Positions 16,866 to 24,400 of a DNA stretch of 39,516 bases are shown one piece after another (position 1 is the stretch's first letter; each line of letters begins with the position of its first letter). Source of the stretch: an uncultured Aureispira sp. (GTDB lineage: Bacteria > Bacteroidota > Bacteroidia > Chitinophagales > Saprospiraceae). The notes beneath the pieces were generated by a model. The model saw nothing but the letters and a program-made list of their open reading frames with translations, did no database searches and was not told the origin of the DNA. A program made the translations under genes and the position numbers. Location of the stretch: assembly GCA_905480485.1 (NCBI GenBank), contig CAJQQM010000228.1, positions 1 through 39,516 on the forward strand, in the 5' to 3' direction.

Positions 16866-17468
16866 CTATTTAAAAAAAGAATCGGCCACATCGGTGCGGG
16901 TTACTTTTTTGAGAGAGGTTTTTGTGATTAATTTCCCGTCGTTATCAAGGGTGGTGCTGTTCAGCAAAAAGCCGGGCTGCCCTGATTTTATTAAAGCACA
17001 AAGACCGTAATCATTTTTGAAAAATTCTTTGTAATCGGTAAAGTTAATATCTATGTCGGTGGTCACTTCCAAAGAGGAGGTTATTTCCTGCGTGGTCAAT
17101 TCCCAATTATTCACATCTTTAAACGAAGACGATTTAGATTCGCCACGGTCAACTATTTTAGCACCTTCAAGACTAAATCCTTCAGGTTGTTTAATTTCGC
17201 TAATTGGAATTTCAGTTTTGGTATCAGCGGTAACCATTAGCATCGAATTGGTCGATTTTTTGGGGACAAAGCGAATTTGATACATGCCACGGCCATTCTC
17301 AAAAGACAATTCGTAAGCTATTTTTTTGTCTTTAATATACCATTTCATGTTGTATTCAATCCCGGTAGGGGTAATTTGCACCATTTCAATGATTCCCTCA
17401 AAATCTTGAGCAGAAAGGTTGGTCATAAAACAGACGATAACAGCCCAAAGTAGCGTCATTTTTTTCAT
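16866..17468 (-). CDS. small secreted protein, DUF4412-like
   Basis: 200 residues with a signal peptide (MKKMTLLWAVIVCFMTNLSAQ). The mature start DFEGIIEMVQITPTG, the strand pair YNMKWYIKDKKIAYELS and a later block of alternating beta strands resemble DUF4412 proteins, which are small periplasmic or outer-membrane-associated beta proteins of Bacteroidota; I am not certain of the family. No catalytic residues stand out. It is a single gene with its own terminator at 16812-16843. Upstream lies about 150 bases before the glycine-rich surface protein, which ends at 17624 on the same strand. Confidence 0.7.
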   Translation of the reverse strand: MKKMTLLWAVIVCFMTNLSAQDFEGIIEMVQITPTGIEYNMKWYIKDKKIAYELSFENGRGMYQIRFVPKKSTNSMLMVTADTKTEIPISEIKQPEGFSLEGAKIVDRGESKSSSFKDVNNWELTTQEITSSLEVTTDIDINFTDYKEFFKNDYGLCALIKSGQPGFLLNSTTLDNDGKLITKTSLKKVTRTDVADSFFK

Positions 17469-17623
17469 AGTGGATAGTTTGTTTTTGTATTATACAAGTA
17501 GTACTACTTTGCAATATTAGCAAAGAATCTGCCAAAGTTTAAAAGCGTCGACAAATAAGTTCATTTTAGGTTGACTATAAATATATTGTTTTTTTGGCAA
17601 AGATGCACAGATTAGGGGTTTTA

Positions 17624-19072
17624 TTAGTTGATAACAGGCCCTTTGAGGTTGGAAGTTTGATAATTACCATCAATTGGACCAATTAAAGTGTTGTTATTTC
17701 TTTTTATTGCATTGCCCGCAGCGCCACCACTTGGAAAGACAGAAAGGGGAGGGTCGGGGAAATTTTGATTAAAAATACTAATATTACCAACAAAGGGAAC
17801 ACTAATAGTTACATCTAAATTAAAGGTTAAACTTCCTTCTAATCCATCCAATCCATAAGCACCACCATTGCCTCCAAAAACAGCAGGAGTAATGGTAAAT
17901 TGAGCGATCGTTACCGTAAAGGAAATAGGCGTTGTAAGGACACCACCTGTACCGGGTAATGATACAATTCCTGCAGTTGCATCTGTTCCTGTCTGATAAT
18001 AGCCAAAGCCCGTACCAAGGTTGCCTCCAAGGCCTAACTGACTGCCACCACCACCACCGGCGCCAATGCCTAGGTTAAAGTTGCCGACAGGCTGTGGAAT
18101 AGGTATAGTGGCTATAAATCCTACCGACCCACCGCCGCCGCCGCCGCTGTAAATTTTGCCGGTATTGATCAAATGAGTATGTGTTGTCAGTACCATGGCA
18201 TCCGTTCCTGCTATACCTTCACCCGTTTGTCCTTGAAGCCCTGCACCGACACCTCCGTCACCGCCACTAGCCAACAAAAAGCCCTCATTTAAAATCCCAA
18301 CTTTTGATTGAGGATGTAGATTGCCAGAAGTATAAACCGCCGCGCCCGAATTATCGTTGCTTAGTTCGAGTCCAGGTGGGATGCGTAATACGACACAAAT
18401 AGGGTTGTTAGAGGGTAAGTTATTGGCCGCTTGGAGGTCATAGTTGATTTGCGGTGCTATTAAATCAATCTCTATACAAGGTTCTACAGTAACAACGTAT
18501 ACTTGGCTTTTGATGATGCCATCACATGCTGCCTGTACAATAATAGGATAATTACCAGGTGGGGCAAAAATGTCGGCATTAACGGTTAATAAAACGGTAT
18601 CCACGCCGTTTACTACAGCAGAATCTATATTTACACTAATTCCGTCCGGAAGATTGGCAATAACATACAGGCCAATAGAGGCTGTTCCGTTTTGTTGGTT
18701 GATATACAATCGAGTGGAATCACTGTTTGATACAATTCGGTCAATGGTTCCGCTGTTGTTTTCAATGCGTAAATCAAAAACACATTCATCGCAGTTTTTT
18801 TGCCAAACAGGCATCCAACATCTACCAGTAAAGTATTGAAGGGTACTATCTTCTGTGTTAAAGATGGTTAGACCATACACAGGGTTGTTGATACTGTCGC
18901 GCTGTTGTGTCGTCAACCGAGGCGGTAAAAAACCACGGTCATTCGACTCTAAATGTAAAATAGCTGAACTATCTGCTTGCAAAATATTAATCCCAACCTG
19001 TGCCTCCGTGCTGTGCAATTCTAGGCACAGAAAAAGAAAACCAACCATTAAAATCCTGAAAAGTGCTTTCAT
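17624..19072 (-). CDS. secreted glycine-rich surface protein with phage tail-fibre-like adhesin domain
   Basis: 482 residues. Signal peptide to about 25. Residues 26-90 (VGINILQADSSAILHLES, RGFLPPRLTTQQRDSI, GLTIFNTEDSTLQYF, CWMPV) form the head seen in many Bacteroidota secreted and tail-fibre-like proteins. Residues 95-205 look like an Ig-like or beta domain with a few Cys. The C-terminal half (225-482) is dominated by polyglycine: ILNEGFLLASGGDGG, LINTGKIYSGGGGGG, GAGGGGGSQ, FGGNGGAYG and the final PSGGAAGNAIKRNNNTLIG. The I-x-N-x-G-x-I-x-GGGGGG pattern and the GGAAGxAI ending match distal tail-fibre/Gp38-type adhesins, whose polyglycine helices form a sandwich. No phage genes are nearby, so it is probably a host cell-surface or exported adhesin. 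Confidence 0.75.
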   Translation of the reverse strand: MKALFRILMVGFLFLCLELHSTEAQVGINILQADSSAILHLESNDRGFLPPRLTTQQRDSINNPVYGLTIFNTEDSTLQYFTGRCWMPVWQKNCDECVFDLRIENNSGTIDRIVSNSDSTRLYINQQNGTASIGLYVIANLPDGISVNIDSAVVNGVDTVLLTVNADIFAPPGNYPIIVQAACDGIIKSQVYVVTVEPCIEIDLIAPQINYDLQAANNLPSNNPICVVLRIPPGLELSNDNSGAAVYTSGNLHPQSKVGILNEGFLLASGGDGGVGAGLQGQTGEGIAGTDAMVLTTHTHLINTGKIYSGGGGGGSVGFIATIPIPQPVGNFNLGIGAGGGGGSQLGLGGNLGTGFGYYQTGTDATAGIVSLPGTGGVLTTPISFTVTIAQFTITPAVFGGNGGAYGLDGLEGSLTFNLDVTISVPFVGNISIFNQNFPDPPLSVFPSGGAAGNAIKRNNNTLIGPIDGNYQTSNLKGPVIN

Positions 19073-19507
19073 CGAACAAAATTAAATTTTGATTAAGTTG
19101 CTAATATAGTATTTTTTTAAAAAATATTAGGCTATAATTTAATAAATGTACACTCAATGAATCAAGCTGAATCAACTAATAGAAATCCATTAGCTGCCTA
19201 AAAATTAGAATGGAAACTAGTAAATTCGGAAAGAATCTGATGGTGTTTTACTCAATTTTATGGGCTTATATCTAGTAAATCCATCAAGAGGACCAAAGTA
19301 GGGTGTTGCCTAAGTGCTTTTTAACAAATCATTGACTAAACTAAAAGTAGTAGCTGCTGCTTAAATCAGATGTAGATGCGTTAATAAATCGCTATTTCTA
19401 AATGTTAAAAAAATAGAAGGATGCTATTTTTTTATAAAAAAAATTAGATTAACAGGCTATAATTAAGCATATTATACACTTTTTTTTTAGCCTAGACTTA
19501 ATTTAAG
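19073..19507. other. gene-free divergent interval
   Basis: It separates the leftward glycine-rich protein from the rightward beta-helix lipoprotein, so it must contain both promoters. No credible ORF or known RNA is seen. An AT-rich inverted repeat (CTAATAT...ATATTAG, 19101-19130) lies 29 bases before the leftward start, and an 11-base AGGCTATAATT occurs twice (near 19129 and 19454). Both are weak. Confidence 0.5.
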
Positions 19508-20785
19508 ATGAAATCATTTACTGCCCTTGGTTTGCTGTTGTTGTTAACGGCCTGCCAATCCAACTCTAACAACCCTCAAACTAACCACCGTCTCATTGGT
19601 CATGAAAATTTTGAGAAACAGTTGCAGGAAGTACTTATAACTGCAAGCAAAGGTATGCTTATTCAACTGCCTGCGGGACAATTTACCCTTCAGCGACAAC
19701 TGTCATTCAACGATGCAAAATCGGTTACTATAAAAGGTGCTGGGAGTCAGAAAACAGTACTTTCTTTCAAAGATCAACTTGAGGGCGCAGAGGGGCTTAT
19801 GGTAAAAAATGCTAATGGAATAGTACTAGAAGGGTTTACGATCGAAGATACCAAAGGGGATGCTATTAAAGTGCAACATTCAAAAGAGGTTGTTTTTAGA
19901 GATATACAGGTACGATGGACAAACGGGCCTTCCCCTCAAAATGGCGCTTATGGCTTGTATCCTGTGTCTTGTACCAATGTACTACTAGAAGATTGTGAAG
20001 CAAGTTTTGCTATGGATGCAGGTATTTATGTTGGACAATCTAATAATATTACGGTGCGTCGCTGTTTTGCCCACCATAATGTGGCAGGTATTGAAATAGA
20101 AAACTCTTCTAATGGTGCGGTATACGACAACCGCTGCGAACAAAACGCGGGTGGATTATTGATTTTTGACATGCCGGATATTCCGGTAGCGAATGGCGCT
20201 AAGATACGCGTGTACAACAATCAAGTGTTCAATAATAATTTTCCTAATTTTTCGGCGCCGGGTAATGTAGTCAATATTCTTCCGCCTGGTACAGGTATGT
20301 TGCTGATGGCACATACTCAAATGGAAGTTTTCAATAATCAAATAATAGGGCACAATACGCTGGGAATGGGTATAGTGAGTTGGTTGTTTACGGGCAAGCC
20401 CTACAAATCTAAGACCTATGTGCCGTATTGTTCGGCTATAGAAGTGTACAATAATCGTTTTGAACAAGGAGGCGAAGCCGTAGACACCACAACCGATTTT
20501 GGACGCTTGATGGTAGCCGTGGTTGGGGGATACAAAGATATACTTACCGATGGTATTTTTGACCCAAATAGTTTAACTGAAGAGGGTGGGTTTGTTGATA
20601 AATCGCGGATTTGTCTACACAACAACGGTCCTGTCCGTTTTGTAAACCTCAACGCAGCGGCAGGGGCGCAACCTGCTGATATGATAAAAAACAAAAATGA
20701 AGATAGTTCTATTTACGACTGTACCCTGGATTCTATTAATATCAATGGGCACGATTCTTGGATGACGAAGCTAAAGCCTAGTTGA
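19508..20785 (+). CDS. parallel beta-helix repeat lipoprotein (partner of the diheme cytochrome)
   Basis: 425 residues with a lipoprotein signal ending LTAC (lipidated Cys16). The mature part is a right-handed parallel beta-helix: repeated G-hydrophobic-x-I/V-x-x-N/S steps such as NGIVLEGFTIEDTKGDAIKV, CTNVLLEDCEASF, SNNITVRRCFAHHNVAGIEI and GAVYDNRCEQNAGGLLIF. These folds bind or process polysaccharides or carry metal sites. Known genomes often pair this lipoprotein type with the next gene's SO2930-family cytochrome, and here the two overlap by one base (TGATG), so they are translated together. Catalytic residues cannot be identified. Confidence 0.85.
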   Translation: MKSFTALGLLLLLTACQSNSNNPQTNHRLIGHENFEKQLQEVLITASKGMLIQLPAGQFTLQRQLSFNDAKSVTIKGAGSQKTVLSFKDQLEGAEGLMVKNANGIVLEGFTIEDTKGDAIKVQHSKEVVFRDIQVRWTNGPSPQNGAYGLYPVSCTNVLLEDCEASFAMDAGIYVGQSNNITVRRCFAHHNVAGIEIENSSNGAVYDNRCEQNAGGLLIFDMPDIPVANGAKIRVYNNQVFNNNFPNFSAPGNVVNILPPGTGMLLMAHTQMEVFNNQIIGHNTLGMGIVSWLFTGKPYKSKTYVPYCSAIEVYNNRFEQGGEAVDTTTDFGRLMVAVVGGYKDILTDGIFDPNSLTEEGGFVDKSRICLHNNGPVRFVNLNAAAGAQPADMIKNKNEDSSIYDCTLDSININGHDSWMTKLKPS

Positions 20786-21849
20786 TGAAAAAAACAATTC
20801 TTTTGATGGCAATGGGTCTTTTAATGTGTTTTGTGGGCCTAGATTCATGCCAACATAATGGCATTCGACTGTATACACAGCATCCTTTTGAACGGCTTTC
20901 TGATTATGGATTTTTTGAAGGGGCCTTACACAAACTGCAAGCGGCTGATGGTCTTTTGCCCTACGACTTAAATAGTGCTCTTTTTTCGGATTATGCCCAC
21001 AAACAACGTTTTGTTTATGTACCTCCTTCGTCTACGATACCTTTTCAAGACAGCGCGGTACTAGATTTTCCGGTGGGGTCTGTTTTGATAAAGAATTTCT
21101 ATTATCCATCGGATACCCTAGCAGATTATCCTAAGCGGCTTATAGAAACAAGATTATTGGTGCACCGACCGTCAGGCTGGGAGGCTTTACCTTATGTTTG
21201 GAATACAGACCAAAGTGATGCTATCCTAGAAATTACCGGGGGCATCAAGACCATTAAAAGTAATCCTTCTGCTGGAATTCAGCACGATTTTGAATACATA
21301 ATTCCCAATAAAAACCAATGCAAAGGTTGCCACAACCATGCCGGTGTTTTGCTTCCTATTGGGCCCAAAATACGTAATCTCAACAAAGATTATAGCTATG
21401 TCAGTGGTCGACACAATCAACTCGATTATTGGCAGGCACAAGCATGGTTTAGGGACTCATTACCCTCTAATTTAGCCAAAACAGTTGATTGGAAAGACAG
21501 CACAGCATCACTGCATTTGCGTGCACTCGCTTATTTAGATATTAACTGTGCACATTGTCATCAACAAGCAGGACCTGCTTCTACTGCTGGTTTAGACTTA
21601 AGCTACGACCAGTCATCTCAGGCTAATTTAGGCATATGGAAATCACCGGTTGCCACCGGGAAAGGCACTGGTGGGCGTGCATACAGTATTGTTCCTGGAC
21701 ATCCCGAACAATCTATTCTACCCTTTAGAATGCAATCGACAGACCCCGGTGCGATGATGCCTGAATTAGGGCGAACCTTAATACATCATCAGGGTGTTCA
21801 ACTAATTCGAGATTGGATTGCCCAAATGGATAGCCTGCCACCAAGTTAA
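20785..21849 (+). CDS. SO2930/HNE_0200-family diheme c-type cytochrome lipoprotein
   Basis: 354 residues from the ATG at 20785, which shares its A with the previous gene's TGA (a TTG one codon earlier is less likely). The lipobox LDSC gives a lipidated Cys22. Two c-type haem sites are present, CKGCH at about 179-183 and CAHCH at about 255-259, and the late GAMMPELG segment could give an axial Met. The family is a diheme cytochrome anchored in the outer or inner membrane, paired with the beta-helix lipoprotein upstream. The partner and electron acceptor are unknown. Its stop overlaps the stop of the convergent hydrolase gene. Confidence 0.88.
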   Translation: MKKTILLMAMGLLMCFVGLDSCQHNGIRLYTQHPFERLSDYGFFEGALHKLQAADGLLPYDLNSALFSDYAHKQRFVYVPPSSTIPFQDSAVLDFPVGSVLIKNFYYPSDTLADYPKRLIETRLLVHRPSGWEALPYVWNTDQSDAILEITGGIKTIKSNPSAGIQHDFEYIIPNKNQCKGCHNHAGVLLPIGPKIRNLNKDYSYVSGRHNQLDYWQAQAWFRDSLPSNLAKTVDWKDSTASLHLRALAYLDINCAHCHQQAGPASTAGLDLSYDQSSQANLGIWKSPVATGKGTGGRAYSIVPGHPEQSILPFRMQSTDPGAMMPELGRTLIHHQGVQLIRDWIAQMDSLPPS

Positions 21850-22961
21850 GTTCGCCACCACTTTTTTTGCGGGAATTGTTTGCTGCTAACATCAACTACC
21901 TGACCGATTAGAGGGGTGCAAATAGGCAAATTAAATGCTGAAGCACGTGTAATTAAGCGTTCTACAGGGGCATCCCAGGCATGAAACGCAAGGGTGAATG
22001 CGCCCCAATGAATCGGCATAAGTACTTTGGCACCAACATCTAAGCCCACTTGGGCTGTTTGTTCCGGAAACAAATGGTTGTTTAACCAATATTTACAATA
22101 TTGACCACACTCTATCATGGCCAAATCAAAGGGGCCATACTGTGCACCAATCGCCCTAAAGTGTGGGCCATAACCACCATCTCCACTGATATAAAGATTG
22201 TCTTGGCTACCCTTAAGCACCCAGCCGCCCCAAAGGCTTTCGAAACGGTCGTTCAAGCTGCGTCCCGTATAATGATGACTAGGCGTAAGGATAAGCTGTA
22301 GGTTTTGTAATTGCACCGAATCATGCCAGTCTAAGCAGGTAATTTTGGATTCAGAAACACCCCAACGTTGGAGGTGTGCCTGCATTCCAAGCGGACAATA
22401 AAAATGTTGTACCCTTTCTTTGATAGCCTTGATACTGCTATAGTCCAAGTGGTCGTAATGGTCATGTGTCAACAAAACAGCATCTATAGTATCAATATCG
22501 TCTATTTTGAAGGGTAATTGGCGACGATAGCGCGGTCGCCCAACAAAACTCAACGGCGAAGGGCTGCGCGAAAACATAGGGTCTATCCAAATGTTAAGTC
22601 CCTCAATCTTTATGAAAAGCGTAGAGTGGCCCATCCAAAATACTTGGGTTGTTGTGCTTTTATCTTTGAAATGATGCGGTTCTATGTTTTGAATCGGTAA
22701 CTCAAAATGGGGTTTTCGTAGGGCTGCATCTTGTATCGAATCCTCTATAAAGTCAGGGCCTTTATATGCAGTTCTTAGTGGTTGTAAATTTATAAATTTT
22801 CCCGATTGGTAATTAGGAGACTTTTTGTAGGACTTTTTTTCCTTACTAGAAGGCTTGGCGCCAAAAGCAGGGACAAATTTTAAGAGTAAAAATAAGGCTA
22901 TTATTAAGATTAAAAAAAAGATAGCAATGCTGTACAACAGCCATTTTAAGATAAATAGCAT
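21846..22961 (-). CDS. membrane-anchored metallo-beta-lactamase-fold hydrolase, NAPE-PLD-like
   Basis: 371 residues. One N-terminal TM helix (about 5-28) is followed by the MBL domain. FWMGHSTLFIKIEGLNIWID (about 108-127) and the metal-binding THDHYDHLD (165-173) are typical of the NAPE-PLD/UlaG-like branch; further ligands come from SHHYTGRS, ISGDGGYG and the C-terminal PIHWGAF. Related enzymes hydrolyse N-acyl phosphatidylethanolamine or other phosphodiesters; the bacterial substrate is usually unproven. The stop is convergent with the cytochrome's, sharing a TTAA. It is a single gene with no close partner. Confidence 0.87.
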   Translation of the reverse strand: MLFILKWLLYSIAIFFLILIIALFLLLKFVPAFGAKPSSKEKKSYKKSPNYQSGKFINLQPLRTAYKGPDFIEDSIQDAALRKPHFELPIQNIEPHHFKDKSTTTQVFWMGHSTLFIKIEGLNIWIDPMFSRSPSPLSFVGRPRYRRQLPFKIDDIDTIDAVLLTHDHYDHLDYSSIKAIKERVQHFYCPLGMQAHLQRWGVSESKITCLDWHDSVQLQNLQLILTPSHHYTGRSLNDRFESLWGGWVLKGSQDNLYISGDGGYGPHFRAIGAQYGPFDLAMIECGQYCKYWLNNHLFPEQTAQVGLDVGAKVLMPIHWGAFTLAFHAWDAPVERLITRASAFNLPICTPLIGQVVDVSSKQFPQKKWWRT

Positions 22962-23036
22962 ATAAAAAAATTAGGTAATTTTAAACGTATACTTCAAGTA
23001 ACAGATGCCCTACAATTTTGGTTGGATAAGAACAAG

Positions 23037-23057
23037 GTATTAATATTTAATTAATAC
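23037..23057 (-). terminator. weak AT-rich hairpin after kdsC
   Basis: 8-bp stem GTATTAAT/ATTAATAC with a 5-base loop, 18 bases after the kdsC stop on the minus strand. The following minus-strand sequence (CCTTGTTCTT) is only moderately T-rich, so termination may be inefficient. Confidence 0.35.
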
Positions 23058-23074
23058 AATTTTGTCGGCAGGGA

Positions 23075-23584
23075 TTATTTACCGGCGGGATGCCACTTGT
23101 CTTGCGCTTTGAGGATTTTTTCGATTAAATCACGAACACAACCTGCCCCGCCATTTATTGGGGAAATAAATTGACAGACTGCTTTTATTTCTGCTACAGC
23201 ATTGGCTGGACAAGTAGCCAAATGAACAACCCTTAAGGCTTCGTAATCGGGTAAATCGTCTCCCATATAAGCAGTTTTGGAGACATCAAGGTCGTGGTAG
23301 GCGATTAGGTCGTCTATTACTTCAATTTTGCGCTGTACACCGCTGTATATTTCAGTAATGCCTAGTTTTTCGAGTCTTTTTATGACGCCTTCCGAACGGC
23401 CTCCGGTAATAATAATAATGCGATACTCTTGTTGTAAAGCATATCTAAGCGCATAACCATCTTTGACCGACATCTTACGCATCAATACACCATCTTCAAA
23501 AATGTAGACCGAACTATCTGTGAGTACGCCATCTACATCGAGTATGAATGTATCTATATCGTGCAATTTATCGAGATAAGACAT
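23075..23584 (-). CDS. kdsC: 3-deoxy-D-manno-octulosonate 8-phosphate phosphatase, KdsC-type HAD
   Basis: 169 residues, normal KdsC length. The HAD catalytic motif LDVDGVLTD (Asp16, Asp18) opens the protein; IIITGGRSEGV is motif II, and YMGDDLPDYEAL the acidic motif for Mg2+. KdsC dephosphorylates KDO-8-phosphate to KDO for LPS inner core. It lies 52 bases after iscX, probably in the same transcript, without an obvious functional connection. HAD phosphatases of this short group have few confusable relatives, so the call is good. Confidence 0.92.
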   Translation of the reverse strand: MSYLDKLHDIDTFILDVDGVLTDSSVYIFEDGVLMRKMSVKDGYALRYALQQEYRIIIITGGRSEGVIKRLEKLGITEIYSGVQRKIEVIDDLIAYHDLDVSKTAYMGDDLPDYEALRVVHLATCPANAVAEIKAVCQFISPINGGAGCVRDLIEKILKAQDKWHPAGK

Positions 23585-23636
23585 AGGGAATGCTTAATAA
23601 AAGAATCAGATTAAATAGGTTAGAATTCGGCAAATA

Positions 23637-23876
23637 TTATTGGTTGTCACGCCACTCATAAACCCACTTAGCTTGTATTTGTTCCAGATGGTTTTCGTTG
23701 CAATCTTCTTTTTTTCCTACAAAATTAGGAATACTTAATATCCATTCCAACAAATCTGTGAAACGAATACGATAGATTTTGGATTCGCTAAAATCATCTC
23801 CAAATTTGTCGTAAAGCCCCATGGCGATATCTTCGTGGTCGGCCCATTCGATGGGTAAATCTATTTCAAAACTCAT
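23637..23876 (-). CDS. iscX: IscX (YfhJ) iron-sulfur assembly accessory protein
   Basis: 79 residues, close to the family's usual 66. It keeps the family pattern: IEWADHEDIAMGLYDKFGD, then YRIRFTDLLEWILSI, then CNENHLEQIQAKWVYEW. IscX binds IscS and modulates Fe-S cluster assembly, competing with frataxin, and may act as an iron donor. Here it sits 22 bases downstream of ferredoxin fdx, as in proteobacterial isc operons, but iscS, iscU, iscA and hscBA are not present nearby. A pairing without them is unusual in Bacteroidota. Confidence 0.9.
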   Translation of the reverse strand: MSFEIDLPIEWADHEDIAMGLYDKFGDDFSESKIYRIRFTDLLEWILSIPNFVGKKEDCNENHLEQIQAKWVYEWRDNQ

Positions 23877-23898
23877 AATATCTTGATTTAAGGCTTGA

Positions 23899-24243
23899 TT
23901 AATGTTCGTGTCCTATAATTTGTGATTGGTCGGGAACCAATACTTCTATTAGTTCGCTTGGGTCATCGTTTTCGATAATACATTGGCAGGATAATCTTGA
24001 TTCAATACGCGGGTTGATGGCACGGTCAATAAAATCTTCCTCTTTGTCTGAGATTTCGGAGAGTACCTCTTCCCCCTGTTCAATGTATACATGACAAGTA
24101 CTGCAGGCACAGACCATACCGCAGTTGCTGTTGATATGCATACCGTTATCCTCGGCTAAGTCGAGTATATTATCACCGACCATGCCTTTAACCTCTCGAG
24201 GAGAAATGCTACTATCTTCGAATCTAAATTTTACTACGGCCAT
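23899..24243 (-). CDS. fdx: 2Fe-2S ferredoxin, adrenodoxin/Isc type
   Basis: 114 residues with the adrenodoxin-type ligand pattern: NCGMVCACSTC gives Cys41, Cys47 and Cys50 (C-x5-C-x2-C), and LSCQC supplies the fourth ligand at Cys86. The surrounding AEDNGMHINSN and SEISDKEEDFIDRA are standard Isc ferredoxin sequence. It donates electrons for Fe-S cluster biogenesis on IscU. First gene of a leftward fdx-iscX-kdsC group, with a candidate promoter box at 24290-24297. Confidence 0.93.
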   Translation of the reverse strand: MAVVKFRFEDSSISPREVKGMVGDNILDLAEDNGMHINSNCGMVCACSTCHVYIEQGEEVLSEISDKEEDFIDRAINPRIESRLSCQCIIENDDPSELIEVLVPDQSQIIGHEH

Positions 24244-24289
24244 GACTACTTGAATTAATGGTTGCGCGCTTTGCGTTAATTATACCACG

Positions 24290-24297
24290 CAAAAGTA
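24290..24297 (-). promoter_or_regulatory. candidate -7 box for fdx-iscX-kdsC
   Basis: Minus-strand TACTTTTG fits TAnnTTTG exactly, giving a leader of about 40 bases before the fdx ATG at 24243. The -33 region is not clear. Confidence 0.42.
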
Positions 24298-24400
24298 CAA
24301 TATAAAGGCCGAATTATAGACTTTAAAGACAAAAGATTTAATAAAATTTTAGGCTTGATATCCTTGTAAACGGAAGGGGCAGTAGCAATCGAGCCGGCAA

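Noticed and set aside
19077-19084. TAATTTTG on the minus strand as promoter of the glycine-rich protein
   Set aside because: It lies only 5 bases before the start codon, leaving no leader.
19129-19464. AGGCTATAATT occurring twice as a direct repeat
   Set aside because: Eleven AT-rich bases are expected by chance in such sequence; no flanking similarity.
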